Source: Bacteroidales bacterium (lineage in GTDB: Bacteria; Bacteroidota; Bacteroidia; Bacteroidales; Paludibacteraceae). Taken from it: a stretch of 16,359 bases of DNA. The notes under the pieces are model-generated. The model did no database searches. It had not been told where the DNA came from and worked only from the letters and a program-made list of their open reading frames with translations. Shown one piece after another: positions 7,414-15,411 of the stretch (positions within the stretch are counted from its first letter, which is position 1; each line of letters starts with the position of its first letter). The position numbers and the translations under genes were made by a program. The DNA lies in the NCBI GenBank assembly GCA_900771035.1, contig CAAGML010000158.1, positions 1-16,359 on the forward strand, written 5' to 3'.

Positions 7414-10400
7414 AGTTTTTGTTTCTCGATAATGTAATATAGTGTTGGCAATACGTAGAGGGTGATGATGGTCGAGCAGAGCAGTCCATAGACGATTACC
7501 GTTGCCAATGGTCGCTGGACGTCCGAACCTATGCCTGTGGCTAACGAGGCTGGCAGTAGACCGAGAATGGCTACAGAGGCTGTCATCAGTACAGGGCGGA
7601 ACCTGTGGATGGCTCCTGACAGTACAGCGTCCAAAAGATTCATCCCTTCTGCCCGGAGGTTGTTGATGTGCGAAACCATGATTACACCGTTCTGTATTGT
7701 CAGTCCGAACAGGGCTATGAAGCCTACTGCCGAAGATACATTGAACGACATGCCCCTGATGTTCAGAGCCGCCATTCCGCCAAGCAGTGCAAACGGCAGC
7801 AACGCCATCAGCATTGCCGACTGACGCCATTTTCCGAAAGCGCCATACATCAGCAGGCACATCAGTGCGAGGACGAAAGGCATGACAACCAGCAGCCGGT
7901 CGTATGCACGTTGCTGGTTTTTGTACTGTCCGTCCCATTTTATCTGATTTTCGGTATGGTCGTATTGTACATTCTGTTCTATCCTCTCTTGTGCTTCGTT
8001 CAGGAACGATGTCAGGTCTCTTCCACGGAGGTTTACTCTGACTGTCAGGTAACGTTTGTTCATTTCGCGTGACAGAGTGCTCGCTCCTAACGAGGTTCTG
8101 ATGTCTGCCACTCCTGCCAGAGGCACTTTCACACCGTCACCGTTGGTGAGCATCAACTGCCCGATTTTAGCCTGTGTGTTTCGTGAAGACTCTTTGTATC
8201 GGCATGTGATGTCGTGCACCCTGCCGTTTGAATAGATTTGCGATACCGCTTTGCCGCCTATAGCCACTTCCACAAGTTCGCTTACGTCAGCTATGTTCAG
8301 CCCGTATTGTGCCACTTTTGCACGGTCAACGTCTATCTTCAGTTGAGGCAGTGGCGGCTCCTGGTCTATCATTACGTCGCTTGCCCCTTCTATGCCTTTC
8401 AGCACAGTAACCACTTGTTCGGCTATACGTCGGCTTTCGGTCTGGTCATCACCGTAAATCTTGACGGCAAGGTCGGAATGCGAACCTGCCATCTGGTCCA
8501 TCACCATGTCTATGATTGGCTGCGAGAAACCTACTGAATATCCAGGCATTGTATCGACCATTGCAGCCATTTCGTCGATAAGGTCCTGTTTCGTCTTTCC
8601 GTATTTCCATTCGCTGTATGGCTTCAGACCTACGCTGCATTCGATATGCGATGGTGTGAAAGCCTCTGTTCCTTCGTCGTCACGTCCTGTCTGGGTCATG
8701 ACGTATGTCACTTCTGGGAACGTCTTTATCCTTGCCCTGAGAGTGTCGGCAAATTCTGCCGAACGTTCCAGCGAGATGCCGTAAGGTGTCTGCACCTGAA
8801 TCCATATACCTCCTTCGTCCAGTTGTGGCAGAAAGTCTTTTCCTACCGTGATGCAGAGTATTATTACGGCAATTAGCACTCCACCCATAGGTGCGGCAAG
8901 TTTCTTTGGGTGACTGACAATCCACATTGTGTGCTGTCTGTATCTCTCAGTCAGTCTCTCAATCAATCCGTTGCGATGGATTTTCTGTGGCTTTCGGTAG
9001 ATGGCGAATGCCAGCCCTGGTATCAGCACCAGTGAGCATAGCAATGCTCCGATGAGGGCATAGCCTACTGTGAATGCCATGGGAGTGAAGAGCTTGCGCT
9101 CTATTCTCTGGAAGGCGAATAGCGGAATGTACGCCACAATGATAATAAGGGTGGCAAAGAATATCGGTTTTGCCACATCGGCAACCGTCTTGACAGTAGT
9201 GGCAAAGCCAAGTTCCTTGTCTGGGTTCTTTTCCCTCTGTTTCAGAATGCTTTCCACCATCACTATCGTTCCATCTACGAGTATTCCGAAATCAATTGCA
9301 CCGAGCGAAAGCAGATTGGCGGGAATGTCGGTCAAGTGCATCAGAATGAATGCCACAAGCAGCGAAATGGGAATCGTGACAGCCACAAGCAGTGCGCTTT
9401 TCGGGCTGCGCAGGAATATCAGCAGCACTGCCACCACCAGCAACATGCCAAACAGCAGTGTGTGCGAGACAGTATGCAGTGTCGTCTCCACCAGACTTGT
9501 GCGGTCTAGTATCGGTTCAATCTTCACTCCGTCGGGCAATATTTCTTCATTCAGTTCGTCAACGGCTGCATGGACATCTTTGAGTACCTTGGATGGGTTC
9601 TCATATCTGAGCATCTGCACGATACCTTCCACTCCGTCGCTTGTCGAGACGGAATCGCCGGTATAGCCGAGAACGCCTTTCCTTTCGAGGTTGCCGTATT
9701 TCAGTTCACCGAGGTCTTTTATGTATATCGGCGTCCCGTTTATGGATTTCACGACTATGTTGCCCATGTCGTCAAGGTCGCGGATGAGTCCTACGCCACG
9801 GACCACATAGCCGAGGTCGCCCTGAACCAGGATGCTGCCTCCTGCATTTGTGTTGTTTCGTTCCAGTGCCTCAGTTATTTCGGTCAGCGACACTTTGTAA
9901 TTCTCCATCAGTTCCGGGTCTGTCTCAAGTTGGAACTGGGTTGTGATGCCTCCATAGTTGCTTACGTCTGCCACACCTGTGATCTGTGTCAGCCGTGGTA
10001 TGACCACCCATTTGTTCAGTTCGGTGAGTTCGCGGAGTGAATGTTGTGAACTTCCTGTCAGTATGTAGCGGTATATCTCGCCGGTCGGTGATGTCAGGGG
10101 GTTCAGTTCTGGCGTTGCCCCGTAAGGAAGGTCAACGTCGGCTATGCGTTCCGTCACTCTCTGGCGCGCCCAGTAATCGTCTGTCCCGTCCTCGAACACC
10201 ATCACTATCGTTGAAAGTCCGAAAGTGTTGTTGCTTCGCATGACAGTGAGGCTTGGAATGCCGTTCAGCGACCTTTCGAGTGGTATGGTAATCTGCTGTT
10301 CTATCTCCTCTGCCGCGAGTCCCGGAACTTGTGTTGCCACTTGGACAGTTACGTCGGCTATGTCAGGATAGGCATCAAGGGCAAGTTGCTGCCATGAGTA

Positions 10401-10481
10401 TATGCCGAAAAGGGCAATGATGGCAAATATTGCCACAACGAGCCATCGTTTGGCAATAAGTTTCTCTGTCAGTCTCTTCAT
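7410..10481 (-). CDS. czcA: Heavy-metal RND efflux pump, CzcA type
   Basis: This inner-membrane proton/metal antiporter of the HME-RND family (1023 residues, full length) exports metal ions through the MFP and outer-membrane channel. A first membrane helix at about residues 12-28 is followed by a large periplasmic loop, helices from about 338, and five more helices near the C-terminus. The diagnostic helix-4 motif is DFGILVDGTIVMVE, residues 397-410. DFG...DG is the form found in Co/Zn/Cd and Ni pumps, while monovalent Cu/Ag pumps such as CusA carry an AIGA...DAA form. PQLDEGGIWI and GLTIQNGVIMVS are further family marks. It starts 3 bases after the czcB stop and overlaps czcC by 4 bases. The exact metal cannot be told. 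Confidence 0.93.
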   Translation of the reverse strand: MKRLTEKLIAKRWLVVAIFAIIALFGIYSWQQLALDAYPDIADVTVQVATQVPGLAAEEIEQQITIPLERSLNGIPSLTVMRSNNTFGLSTIVMVFEDGTDDYWARQRVTERIADVDLPYGATPELNPLTSPTGEIYRYILTGSSQHSLRELTELNKWVVIPRLTQITGVADVSNYGGITTQFQLETDPELMENYKVSLTEITEALERNNTNAGGSILVQGDLGYVVRGVGLIRDLDDMGNIVVKSINGTPIYIKDLGELKYGNLERKGVLGYTGDSVSTSDGVEGIVQMLRYENPSKVLKDVHAAVDELNEEILPDGVKIEPILDRTSLVETTLHTVSHTLLFGMLLVVAVLLIFLRSPKSALLVAVTIPISLLVAFILMHLTDIPANLLSLGAIDFGILVDGTIVMVESILKQREKNPDKELGFATTVKTVADVAKPIFFATLIIIVAYIPLFAFQRIERKLFTPMAFTVGYALIGALLCSLVLIPGLAFAIYRKPQKIHRNGLIERLTERYRQHTMWIVSHPKKLAAPMGGVLIAVIILCITVGKDFLPQLDEGGIWIQVQTPYGISLERSAEFADTLRARIKTFPEVTYVMTQTGRDDEGTEAFTPSHIECSVGLKPYSEWKYGKTKQDLIDEMAAMVDTMPGYSVGFSQPIIDMVMDQMAGSHSDLAVKIYGDDQTESRRIAEQVVTVLKGIEGASDVMIDQEPPLPQLKIDVDRAKVAQYGLNIADVSELVEVAIGGKAVSQIYSNGRVHDITCRYKESSRNTQAKIGQLMLTNGDGVKVPLAGVADIRTSLGASTLSREMNKRYLTVRVNLRGRDLTSFLNEAQERIEQNVQYDHTENQIKWDGQYKNQQRAYDRLLVVMPFVLALMCLLMYGAFGKWRQSAMLMALLPFALLGGMAALNIRGMSFNVSSAVGFIALFGLTIQNGVIMVSHINNLRAEGMNLLDAVLSGAIHRFRPVLMTASVAILGLLPASLATGIGSDVQRPLATVIVYGLLCSTIITLYVLPTLYYIIEKQKL

Positions 10482-10484
10482 GGT

Positions 10485-11558
10485 TTATTCGTTTATGTAG
10501 AGACCACCGTTTGCCACATATATCTCACCTGTCGTGAGTCCTGAAACCACACGCATCATCCCATCGTCGGCACTTTCGACTGTCACAGGCCGCTTTTCAT
10601 GGCTTTTGCCGTTGCCTGAAACCACAAAGACGAATGGTGAGTCTTCGCCTTGCATAACTGCGGTGGCGGGAATCTGGATTGCCTTCTCTCCTTTTGCAGT
10701 GAAATGCACGTGGGCGAACATGCCTGGCTTCAGACGCCTGTCTGCATTGACGCACTCCACAATCACCTCTGTCGAACGGGTGTCAGGGTTCAGCAGTTGA
10801 CCGATATATACAACATGTCCTGCCACATGGTAGTTGTCGTCGGCATTGATTACAACCTCCACGGAATCGTTTTCGTGTATCCGGTTTATGTAATACTCCT
10901 TCAGTTGGGCTGTCACCCATACTCTGTCGAGGTTGGCAACAGTGACTGGGGCAGGGCTGTCGGTCTTGACGTACTGACCGGTGTTGACTTCAAGTCGCAC
11001 CACCTCGCCTGTGATAGGCGAGCATACTGCCATTGCACCACCGGCCTTTAGGCTTTTGCGGTCAATGCCCAATGCTTCCATGGTTACTTGCCACTGTGCG
11101 AACTCTCTCTTTGCCAGTTCCAGGTTGGTTTCGGCCTCGTCGAGTTCCCTTTTCGACACTACGCCATCTGCATGGAGTTTCTTTTTCCTTGCATATTCTT
11201 TTTCCTGTAGTGCACAGTTCGCTTCAGCGTGGAAGTACTGTTTGCATTGTTCCGCAAAGTCGGGCGATGAGATTGCAAAGAGCGGAGTTCCTTTTGTCAC
11301 CTTGTCGCCCAATGAGACAAACGACTTTGTTATCCTGCCGTCCATAGGCATTGCCACTTCCGCTAATTTGCCATTTTCGGCACGTACAGTGCCGGCAGTC
11401 GAAAAGGTCAGTTCAAATGGTGTCTCCTTTACTGTGTCTGTTGTGATATAACGATTTAAATCAGTATCTTTGTCCTGATTCTTCGGTGCATTACATGCCA
11501 CCATAAACAAGCACACTGCCATAGATGGCAATGCCTTGCTCAATAAATTCATCTTCAT
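10485..11558 (-). CDS. czcB: RND periplasmic adaptor (membrane-fusion) lipoprotein, CzcB type
   Basis: This adaptor protein (357 residues) links pump and outer-membrane channel and may help load metal. The start at 11558 is chosen because it begins a lipoprotein signal, MKMNLLSKALPSMAVC..., with the lipobox MVAC and the lipid-modified cysteine at residue 22. The open frame continues 40 codons further upstream but that part has no export character. Typical segments follow: the first lipoyl half AMPMDGRITKSFVSLGDKV, a charged coiled-coil hairpin (KEYARKKKLHADGVVSKREL...), the second lipoyl half with GEVVRLEVNTGQYV, and a C-terminal barrel with LKPGMFAHV. No metal-binding N-terminal His/Met cluster is seen. 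It stops 3 bases before the czcA ATG and starts 52 bases after the His-rich gene. Confidence 0.91.
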   Translation of the reverse strand: MKMNLLSKALPSMAVCLFMVACNAPKNQDKDTDLNRYITTDTVKETPFELTFSTAGTVRAENGKLAEVAMPMDGRITKSFVSLGDKVTKGTPLFAISSPDFAEQCKQYFHAEANCALQEKEYARKKKLHADGVVSKRELDEAETNLELAKREFAQWQVTMEALGIDRKSLKAGGAMAVCSPITGEVVRLEVNTGQYVKTDSPAPVTVANLDRVWVTAQLKEYYINRIHENDSVEVVINADDNYHVAGHVVYIGQLLNPDTRSTEVIVECVNADRRLKPGMFAHVHFTAKGEKAIQIPATAVMQGEDSPFVFVVSGNGKSHEKRPVTVESADDGMMRVVSGLTTGEIYVANGGLYINE

Positions 11559-11610
11559 TTTTTGAGTTTTGTTTCGGTTGAAATAGTTTTTGTCTTGTTG
11601 GTTCTGGCGT

Positions 11611-11973
11611 TCAACCGAAGAATGGTGGAGCCCTGTCTGACTGGTACTGAAGATTGACTTTGACGATATCGGCAGCACGCGCCTGACCGATGATGCGGAT
11701 TAGATGGAAAAACGCTTCCAATCCTCCGCTGACTTGTGCTTCGGTGGCTTGCAGCTGCGAGTTGAGTGTTGAGATCAGTGTTATTTGCGAGGCGGAATGT
11801 GCACCGTCCGAGCTGTCGTGGTGGTGGCTGCTGTGTGCGTGCGAGTGCACGATGGTCACCCCATTGATGATGTGTGTATGATAGAACAATGCGGCATCAC
11901 CGTAGTACGCAACGAACAGCAACAGCAATGCCATTGCTATATGTTCCCTGATATTTGATTTCCGCCTTGTCAT
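11611..11973 (-). CDS. Small His-rich exported protein of the metal-efflux operon, function unknown
   Basis: This 120-residue protein has a charged N-terminus (MTRRKSNIREH), one hydrophobic segment at about residues 13-30 that could be a signal peptide or membrane anchor, and then a dense histidine cluster. His residues are at 32, 34, 43, 45, 47, 50, 51, 52 and 59, with Asp53 and Asp56 between them (motifs YHTHI, HSHAHSSHHHD). The tail ends in DRAPPFFG. Small His-rich proteins of this kind stand at the head of Czc/Cus operons in Bacteroidota. A periplasmic metal buffer, chaperone or sensor is a reasonable inference, but no function is known to me. ATG 11973 is preferred over a TTG at 11985. 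It lies 24 bases after the preceding gene. Confidence 0.75.
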   Translation of the reverse strand: MTRRKSNIREHIAMALLLLFVAYYGDAALFYHTHIINGVTIVHSHAHSSHHHDSSDGAHSASQITLISTLNSQLQATEAQVSGGLEAFFHLIRIIGQARAADIVKVNLQYQSDRAPPFFG

Positions 11974-11997
11974 TTCAATGTGCAATGTTATGGCTTT

Positions 11998-13554
11998 TTA
12001 CTCAATAACCCACTTCTCGATGTTGCGGGTTTCCTTGCTGAAGTTCATTCCTATCTTGACTACTGTCTGATTCTCGACGGTGAACGGCAGCGAATACTCT
12101 TTCGAGTTTATCTGAGCCATTGCCTCCTCGGCTGTGCCGTCCAACTTGAACTCCATCACATAGATGTAAAGTGGTGTCTTGACCAGCAGGTCGATGCGTC
12201 CACGGCTGGTATGGTATTCGGCATGGGTGTAGAAGCCCATCAGCTTGAAGAGCAGCCAGAGTATGTTCTGGTAGTGGTTCTCAAGGTCTTTAACCAACTC
12301 GTATGGGGTGTCGGCAAACAGTGAGCGTAGACGGTCGATGAACTGGTCTGTCTCGCCGGCTTCGACATCAAGGACAAACTGGGAGATGTCGAAAGTGTTG
12401 TTGCTGTGTTTCTTCTGCAGATAAGAAGGAATCAATGCGTTCATGAAACCCTCCTCCACCTCGTGGTTCGGGAAACCCAACGTATATTTCTTGAACCTTT
12501 TGTCATAGTCCTTTATTGTAAGGTAGCCGCTCTGGTAGATGACAGGTATAGGATTGTCAGTGTCGATTGCGCTGATAATGTCGGCGGTAACCACTTCTTT
12601 TGAAAGTTTTTCAAGACGGTAGTCACAGTTTTGGAGCAGTTTGACGAGGAATGTGGGTGTGCCAGAGTCAAACCAATATTTGCCGAACTCATTGCTTGCC
12701 AACGCATTCAGCAGGCTGTAAGGGTTATATACCTTGATGCCCTTTGGATGGAACAGATACCCGTCATACGTTTCCCGAAGCTGTTCTACACACTCATCAT
12801 AACTCATGTCGTTTGCCTCTGCCATCGCTTTGATTTTGTCTTCAAAATTGTCGAGTATCTCTTTTTCGGTGATGCCGCAGATGTCGGCAAACCTTCCGTC
12901 CATTGATATGTCCGTCAGGTTGTTCAGTCCGCTGAACACGTTCAGCTTGCCGAACTTGGTGACACCCGTCATCATGGCGAACTCGATGTATGCGTCCATT
13001 GATTTCAGTGCGCTGTAAAATCCTCGCAACGTGTCACGGAAAGCCACCTGAAGTTCTGTGTTGCCTATAGCCTCAAGCAACGGCTTGTCGTATTCGTCAA
13101 CCAAGATGACAGCTTTTAAGCCAGTCTGCTCACATGCACGGCGGATGACGCCTTCAAACCTTGCCCCTAAAGAAACCTCGTTCTCGTCCTTTCCGTAGAT
13201 TTTCTCCCAGTTGCAGAGAACCAGATTCAGTCTGGATGTCAATACGTCAAGCTTTTTGTAATTTTCCACATTAAGGTCAACATACAACACAGGGTGCTTC
13301 TCCCAGGTGATATCCTCGTGACGTGTGATGGCCAACCCCTCGAACAGTTCTCTTTTCCCTAAGAAAAAGGCTTTCAGAGTCGATAGGAACAGCGACTTTC
13401 CGAATCTCCGTGGTCTGGAGAGGAAAAAATATTTACCATTGTTTGTAAGATTGTAAATATGCTCTGTTTTATCGACATAGCGGTATCCGTCGTTGATGAG
13501 ACCTTCAAAGTCCTGTATGCCAGATGGCAATTTGCCTGTTCTTCCTGCTATCAT
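11998..13554 (-). CDS. AAA-ATPase-like / PD-(D/E)XK nuclease family protein (paralogue 1)
   Basis: This 518-residue cytoplasmic protein fits the AAA-ATPase-like plus C-terminal PD-(D/E)XK family, common and multicopy in Bacteroidales. YRYVDKT at about residues 24-30 is the family N-terminal mark. The Walker A is unusual (SRPRRFGKS, 46-54) and the Walker B is ILVDEYD, 150-156. MTGVTKFGKLNVFS and YQSGYLTIKDY are further conserved segments. The nuclease core is GRIDLLV (Asp455), then YVMEFKL (Glu468, Lys470), then Gln481 in MAQINSKEY, so the catalytic set looks intact. It begins 45 bases after the stop of the similar gene upstream, so the two are probably co-transcribed. Cellular role is unknown; DNA processing or defence is only a guess. 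Confidence 0.88.
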   Translation of the reverse strand: MIAGRTGKLPSGIQDFEGLINDGYRYVDKTEHIYNLTNNGKYFFLSRPRRFGKSLFLSTLKAFFLGKRELFEGLAITRHEDITWEKHPVLYVDLNVENYKKLDVLTSRLNLVLCNWEKIYGKDENEVSLGARFEGVIRRACEQTGLKAVILVDEYDKPLLEAIGNTELQVAFRDTLRGFYSALKSMDAYIEFAMMTGVTKFGKLNVFSGLNNLTDISMDGRFADICGITEKEILDNFEDKIKAMAEANDMSYDECVEQLRETYDGYLFHPKGIKVYNPYSLLNALASNEFGKYWFDSGTPTFLVKLLQNCDYRLEKLSKEVVTADIISAIDTDNPIPVIYQSGYLTIKDYDKRFKKYTLGFPNHEVEEGFMNALIPSYLQKKHSNNTFDISQFVLDVEAGETDQFIDRLRSLFADTPYELVKDLENHYQNILWLLFKLMGFYTHAEYHTSRGRIDLLVKTPLYIYVMEFKLDGTAEEAMAQINSKEYSLPFTVENQTVVKIGMNFSKETRNIEKWVIE

Positions 13555-13599
13555 AAGTATGTCTTTTATTTCGGCTGCTGTAAGGCACCAATCCGTTTC

Positions 13600-15210
13600 T
13601 CATATTCTTGTCTCGGTTTCGTTATTCTCGTCAACCAGCCTCCATTCGGTGATGTTGCGACGTTCCGAGTCTATGCGTACTCCGCATTTGGTCACACGTC
13701 GGCCATCGGCGGACCATTGTATGGCGTAACTCTTGTCGTCAATCTGACGCAAGGCATTCTCCACTGTGTCGTCAACCTTCAGTTCAAGCACGAAAACATA
13801 CTTTGCTGTCGCTATCACCACGTCCGCACGGCCCAAGATGCACTTGCTTTCGCAACGCACTTTACTGGTCAGTATTGAGAACACCATATACATCAGCAAT
13901 TTGTAGAACCCCTCACGCTTTTCCTTGTCGTCCCATTCCTCCTTGGTTATGATGTCGTATGGTATGCCTGCAATATATGCCTGCAGATGGTGCAATGCGC
14001 CAGAGAGGTCGCCATCGTAGATGCAGCGGGTCATATTCAAGACAAGTGATTCTTTGTCATCCGCTGTCTGGTGCAATATCAATGGCATAAGACTGTCTAT
14101 AAGTCCATTGCGTACCTCTTTGTTTGGAAAGTGCAGTGTGTATGTGTCCATTTCACGATTGTAACGGTCTATGCTCAGGTAGCCGCTCTGGAAAAGCAGC
14201 GGCATAGGCGTTGTCGCCTCCTCGCAAGGTATCGCAAATTGCTTGAGGTTTACATCCACTCCATCGTATGAAAATGCCGTTGTAAGTGGATAATGCTTCA
14301 GGTTCTCCATCAACGACGAGCTTGTTCCCGACTCAAACCAGAATTCCTTTACCTTTCCGTCATTCAGGGCATTGAGCAGACTGTAAGGCGCATAAATGTC
14401 CTCGCTTTCTTCGCAGAAATGATACCCATCGTAATACTCCTTTATCTTGGCGTAGGCCTCTTCGGTGGTACATTCCATCCTTTCGGCAAGGTCTGCCACG
14501 TGAGGCCTGAGCGTTGTCTCCAACTCGGTCTTGGTGATGCCGCAAAGGCCGGAATACTTAGGCATCATCGAGATGTTCTTGAGGTTATTGAGTTCGGAGA
14601 ATATGCTCATCTGCGAGAACTTTGTTATGCCAGTCATGAAGACGAAGCGTATGTGCGCACCCTCGTCCTTCAGCACCTGGAAAAACTCACGCATCATCCT
14701 TCGCATGGCATCCCGTTCCTCTGGCTGGTGCAGCAGGGCAAGAATTGGAGAGTCGTATTCGTCGATGATAATCGCCACTTTCTCGCCACTCTTTGCATGT
14801 GCGGTATGGATGACCTCCCTGAAACGTGCACCAGGAGACATACCAGAATTGTCACACCCATATAACTGCTCGTATTCCCGGATATAGAGTCCCAATTTCT
14901 CGCGAGCCTCACCAAGATCAAGATGTTTCAGTCCGCTCATTGCGAACTGGAGTACTGGGTATTTCTTCCACTCCTTTTCCAACGAGGCAATCTTCAACCC
15001 CTCAAACAGTTCCTTCTGACCATTGAAATATGCCCTGAAAGTGTTGCAAAGCAGTGATTTTCCGAACCTTCTTGGCCTGGAGAGAAAGACATAATCGTAT
15101 TTGTTGACCAAATCGAATAGCATATCAGTCTTGTCAACATATAACTTGCCGCTCTGTCTGATACGCTCAAACTGGTCTGTGTCAACGGGATAAAGATATT
15201 TACTGCACAT
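13600..15210 (-). CDS. AAA-ATPase-like / PD-(D/E)XK nuclease family protein (paralogue 2)
   Basis: This 536-residue protein has the same architecture as the gene downstream, but the two have clearly diverged outside the motifs. YVDKT is at residues 24-28, Walker A SRPRRFGKS at 44-52 and Walker B VAIIIDEYD at 145-153. MTGITKFSQMSIFS and FQSGYLSIDRY correspond to the segments in paralogue 1. The nuclease core is GRADVVI (Asp463), VLELKV (Glu476, Lys478) and ALRQIDDKSY (Gln489). The C-terminus carries a short acidic extension (VDENNETETRI). ATG 15210 lies 26 bases downstream of a good -7 box, giving a short leader as is normal here. It is probably the first gene of its transcription unit. The function is not known. 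Confidence 0.88.
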   Translation of the reverse strand: MCSKYLYPVDTDQFERIRQSGKLYVDKTDMLFDLVNKYDYVFLSRPRRFGKSLLCNTFRAYFNGQKELFEGLKIASLEKEWKKYPVLQFAMSGLKHLDLGEAREKLGLYIREYEQLYGCDNSGMSPGARFREVIHTAHAKSGEKVAIIIDEYDSPILALLHQPEERDAMRRMMREFFQVLKDEGAHIRFVFMTGITKFSQMSIFSELNNLKNISMMPKYSGLCGITKTELETTLRPHVADLAERMECTTEEAYAKIKEYYDGYHFCEESEDIYAPYSLLNALNDGKVKEFWFESGTSSSLMENLKHYPLTTAFSYDGVDVNLKQFAIPCEEATTPMPLLFQSGYLSIDRYNREMDTYTLHFPNKEVRNGLIDSLMPLILHQTADDKESLVLNMTRCIYDGDLSGALHHLQAYIAGIPYDIITKEEWDDKEKREGFYKLLMYMVFSILTSKVRCESKCILGRADVVIATAKYVFVLELKVDDTVENALRQIDDKSYAIQWSADGRRVTKCGVRIDSERRNITEWRLVDENNETETRI

Positions 15211-15236
15211 AATAACCCAAGTTTATAAATTCGTTG

Positions 15237-15244
15237 CAAAGTTA
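15237..15244 (-). promoter_or_regulatory. Bacteroidales -7 box upstream of the AAA/nuclease pair
   Basis: On the minus strand this reads TAACTTTG, an exact match to TAnnTTTG, ending 26 bases before the ATG at 15210. No clear TTTG is present at the -33 position, where the sequence is A/T-rich. It is likely the promoter of both paralogues and possibly of genes further along. Confidence 0.65.
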
Positions 15245-15296
15245 CGAATATTTTTTCATATTCATGGTGTTATGTCGAGATAAAATTGCATGATTG

Positions 15297-15319
15297 AGTC
15301 CACTTTAAAAAGTCGGACT
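15297..15319. repeat. Near-perfect hairpin, possible insertion-sequence end
   Basis: AGTCCACTTT and AAAGTCGGACT pair around a two-base centre with one bulged C, forming a 10-bp stem. It lies between the divergent AAA/nuclease gene and the transposase remnant. It may be part of the left end of the insertion sequence. A rough inverted match (14 of 24 positions, core CCAC..T.AAA.GTC) to 16213-16236 supports that only weakly. Confidence 0.4.
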
Positions 15320-15343
15320 GATTGTTATAAATATATGTCAACA

Positions 15344-15361
15344 AATAATCGGCTGATTATT
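15344..15361. repeat. Perfect 7-bp inverted repeat overlapping a promoter
   Basis: AATAATC-GGCT-GATTATT is a perfect dyad whose right arm touches the -33 TTTG of the transposase promoter. It could be an operator for a repressor. In such A/T-rich sequence it could also be chance. Confidence 0.3.
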
Positions 15362-15391
15362 TGGCTAATTGAAATACTTTTTGTATCTTTG
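15360..15391 (+). promoter_or_regulatory. Consensus Bacteroidales promoter of the transposase remnant
   Basis: TTTG at 15360-15363, a 20-base spacer and TATCTTTG at 15384-15391 match the -33/-7 consensus TTTG-N19-21-TAnnTTTG of Bacteroidota vegetative promoters without mismatch. Transcription would begin near 15398, shortly before an ATG at 15412. Confidence 0.8.
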
Positions 15392-15411
15392 CACCATAAA
15401 AAAGAAACGAC

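Noticed and set aside
7414..7938. N-terminal extension of the czcC frame into czcA
   Set aside because: The extension would overlap the conserved end of the pump gene and put the signal peptide inside the protein. The ATGA overlap at 7410-7413 is the natural start.
11559..11678. 40-codon N-terminal extension of the czcB frame
   Set aside because: The extension has low-complexity polar sequence and overlaps the end of the His-rich gene. The lipoprotein signal begins at 11558.
11998..15210. Tandem AAA/nuclease genes as a known restriction, CRISPR or retron system
   Set aside because: There is no methyltransferase, specificity subunit, reverse transcriptase, repeat array or other recognised partner beside them. 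Calling a named defence system would go beyond the sequence.
15290..15411. N-terminal part of the open frame starting at ATG 15290
   Set aside because: It covers a hairpin and a consensus promoter, so it is intergenic DNA. Transposase similarity begins only near 15461.
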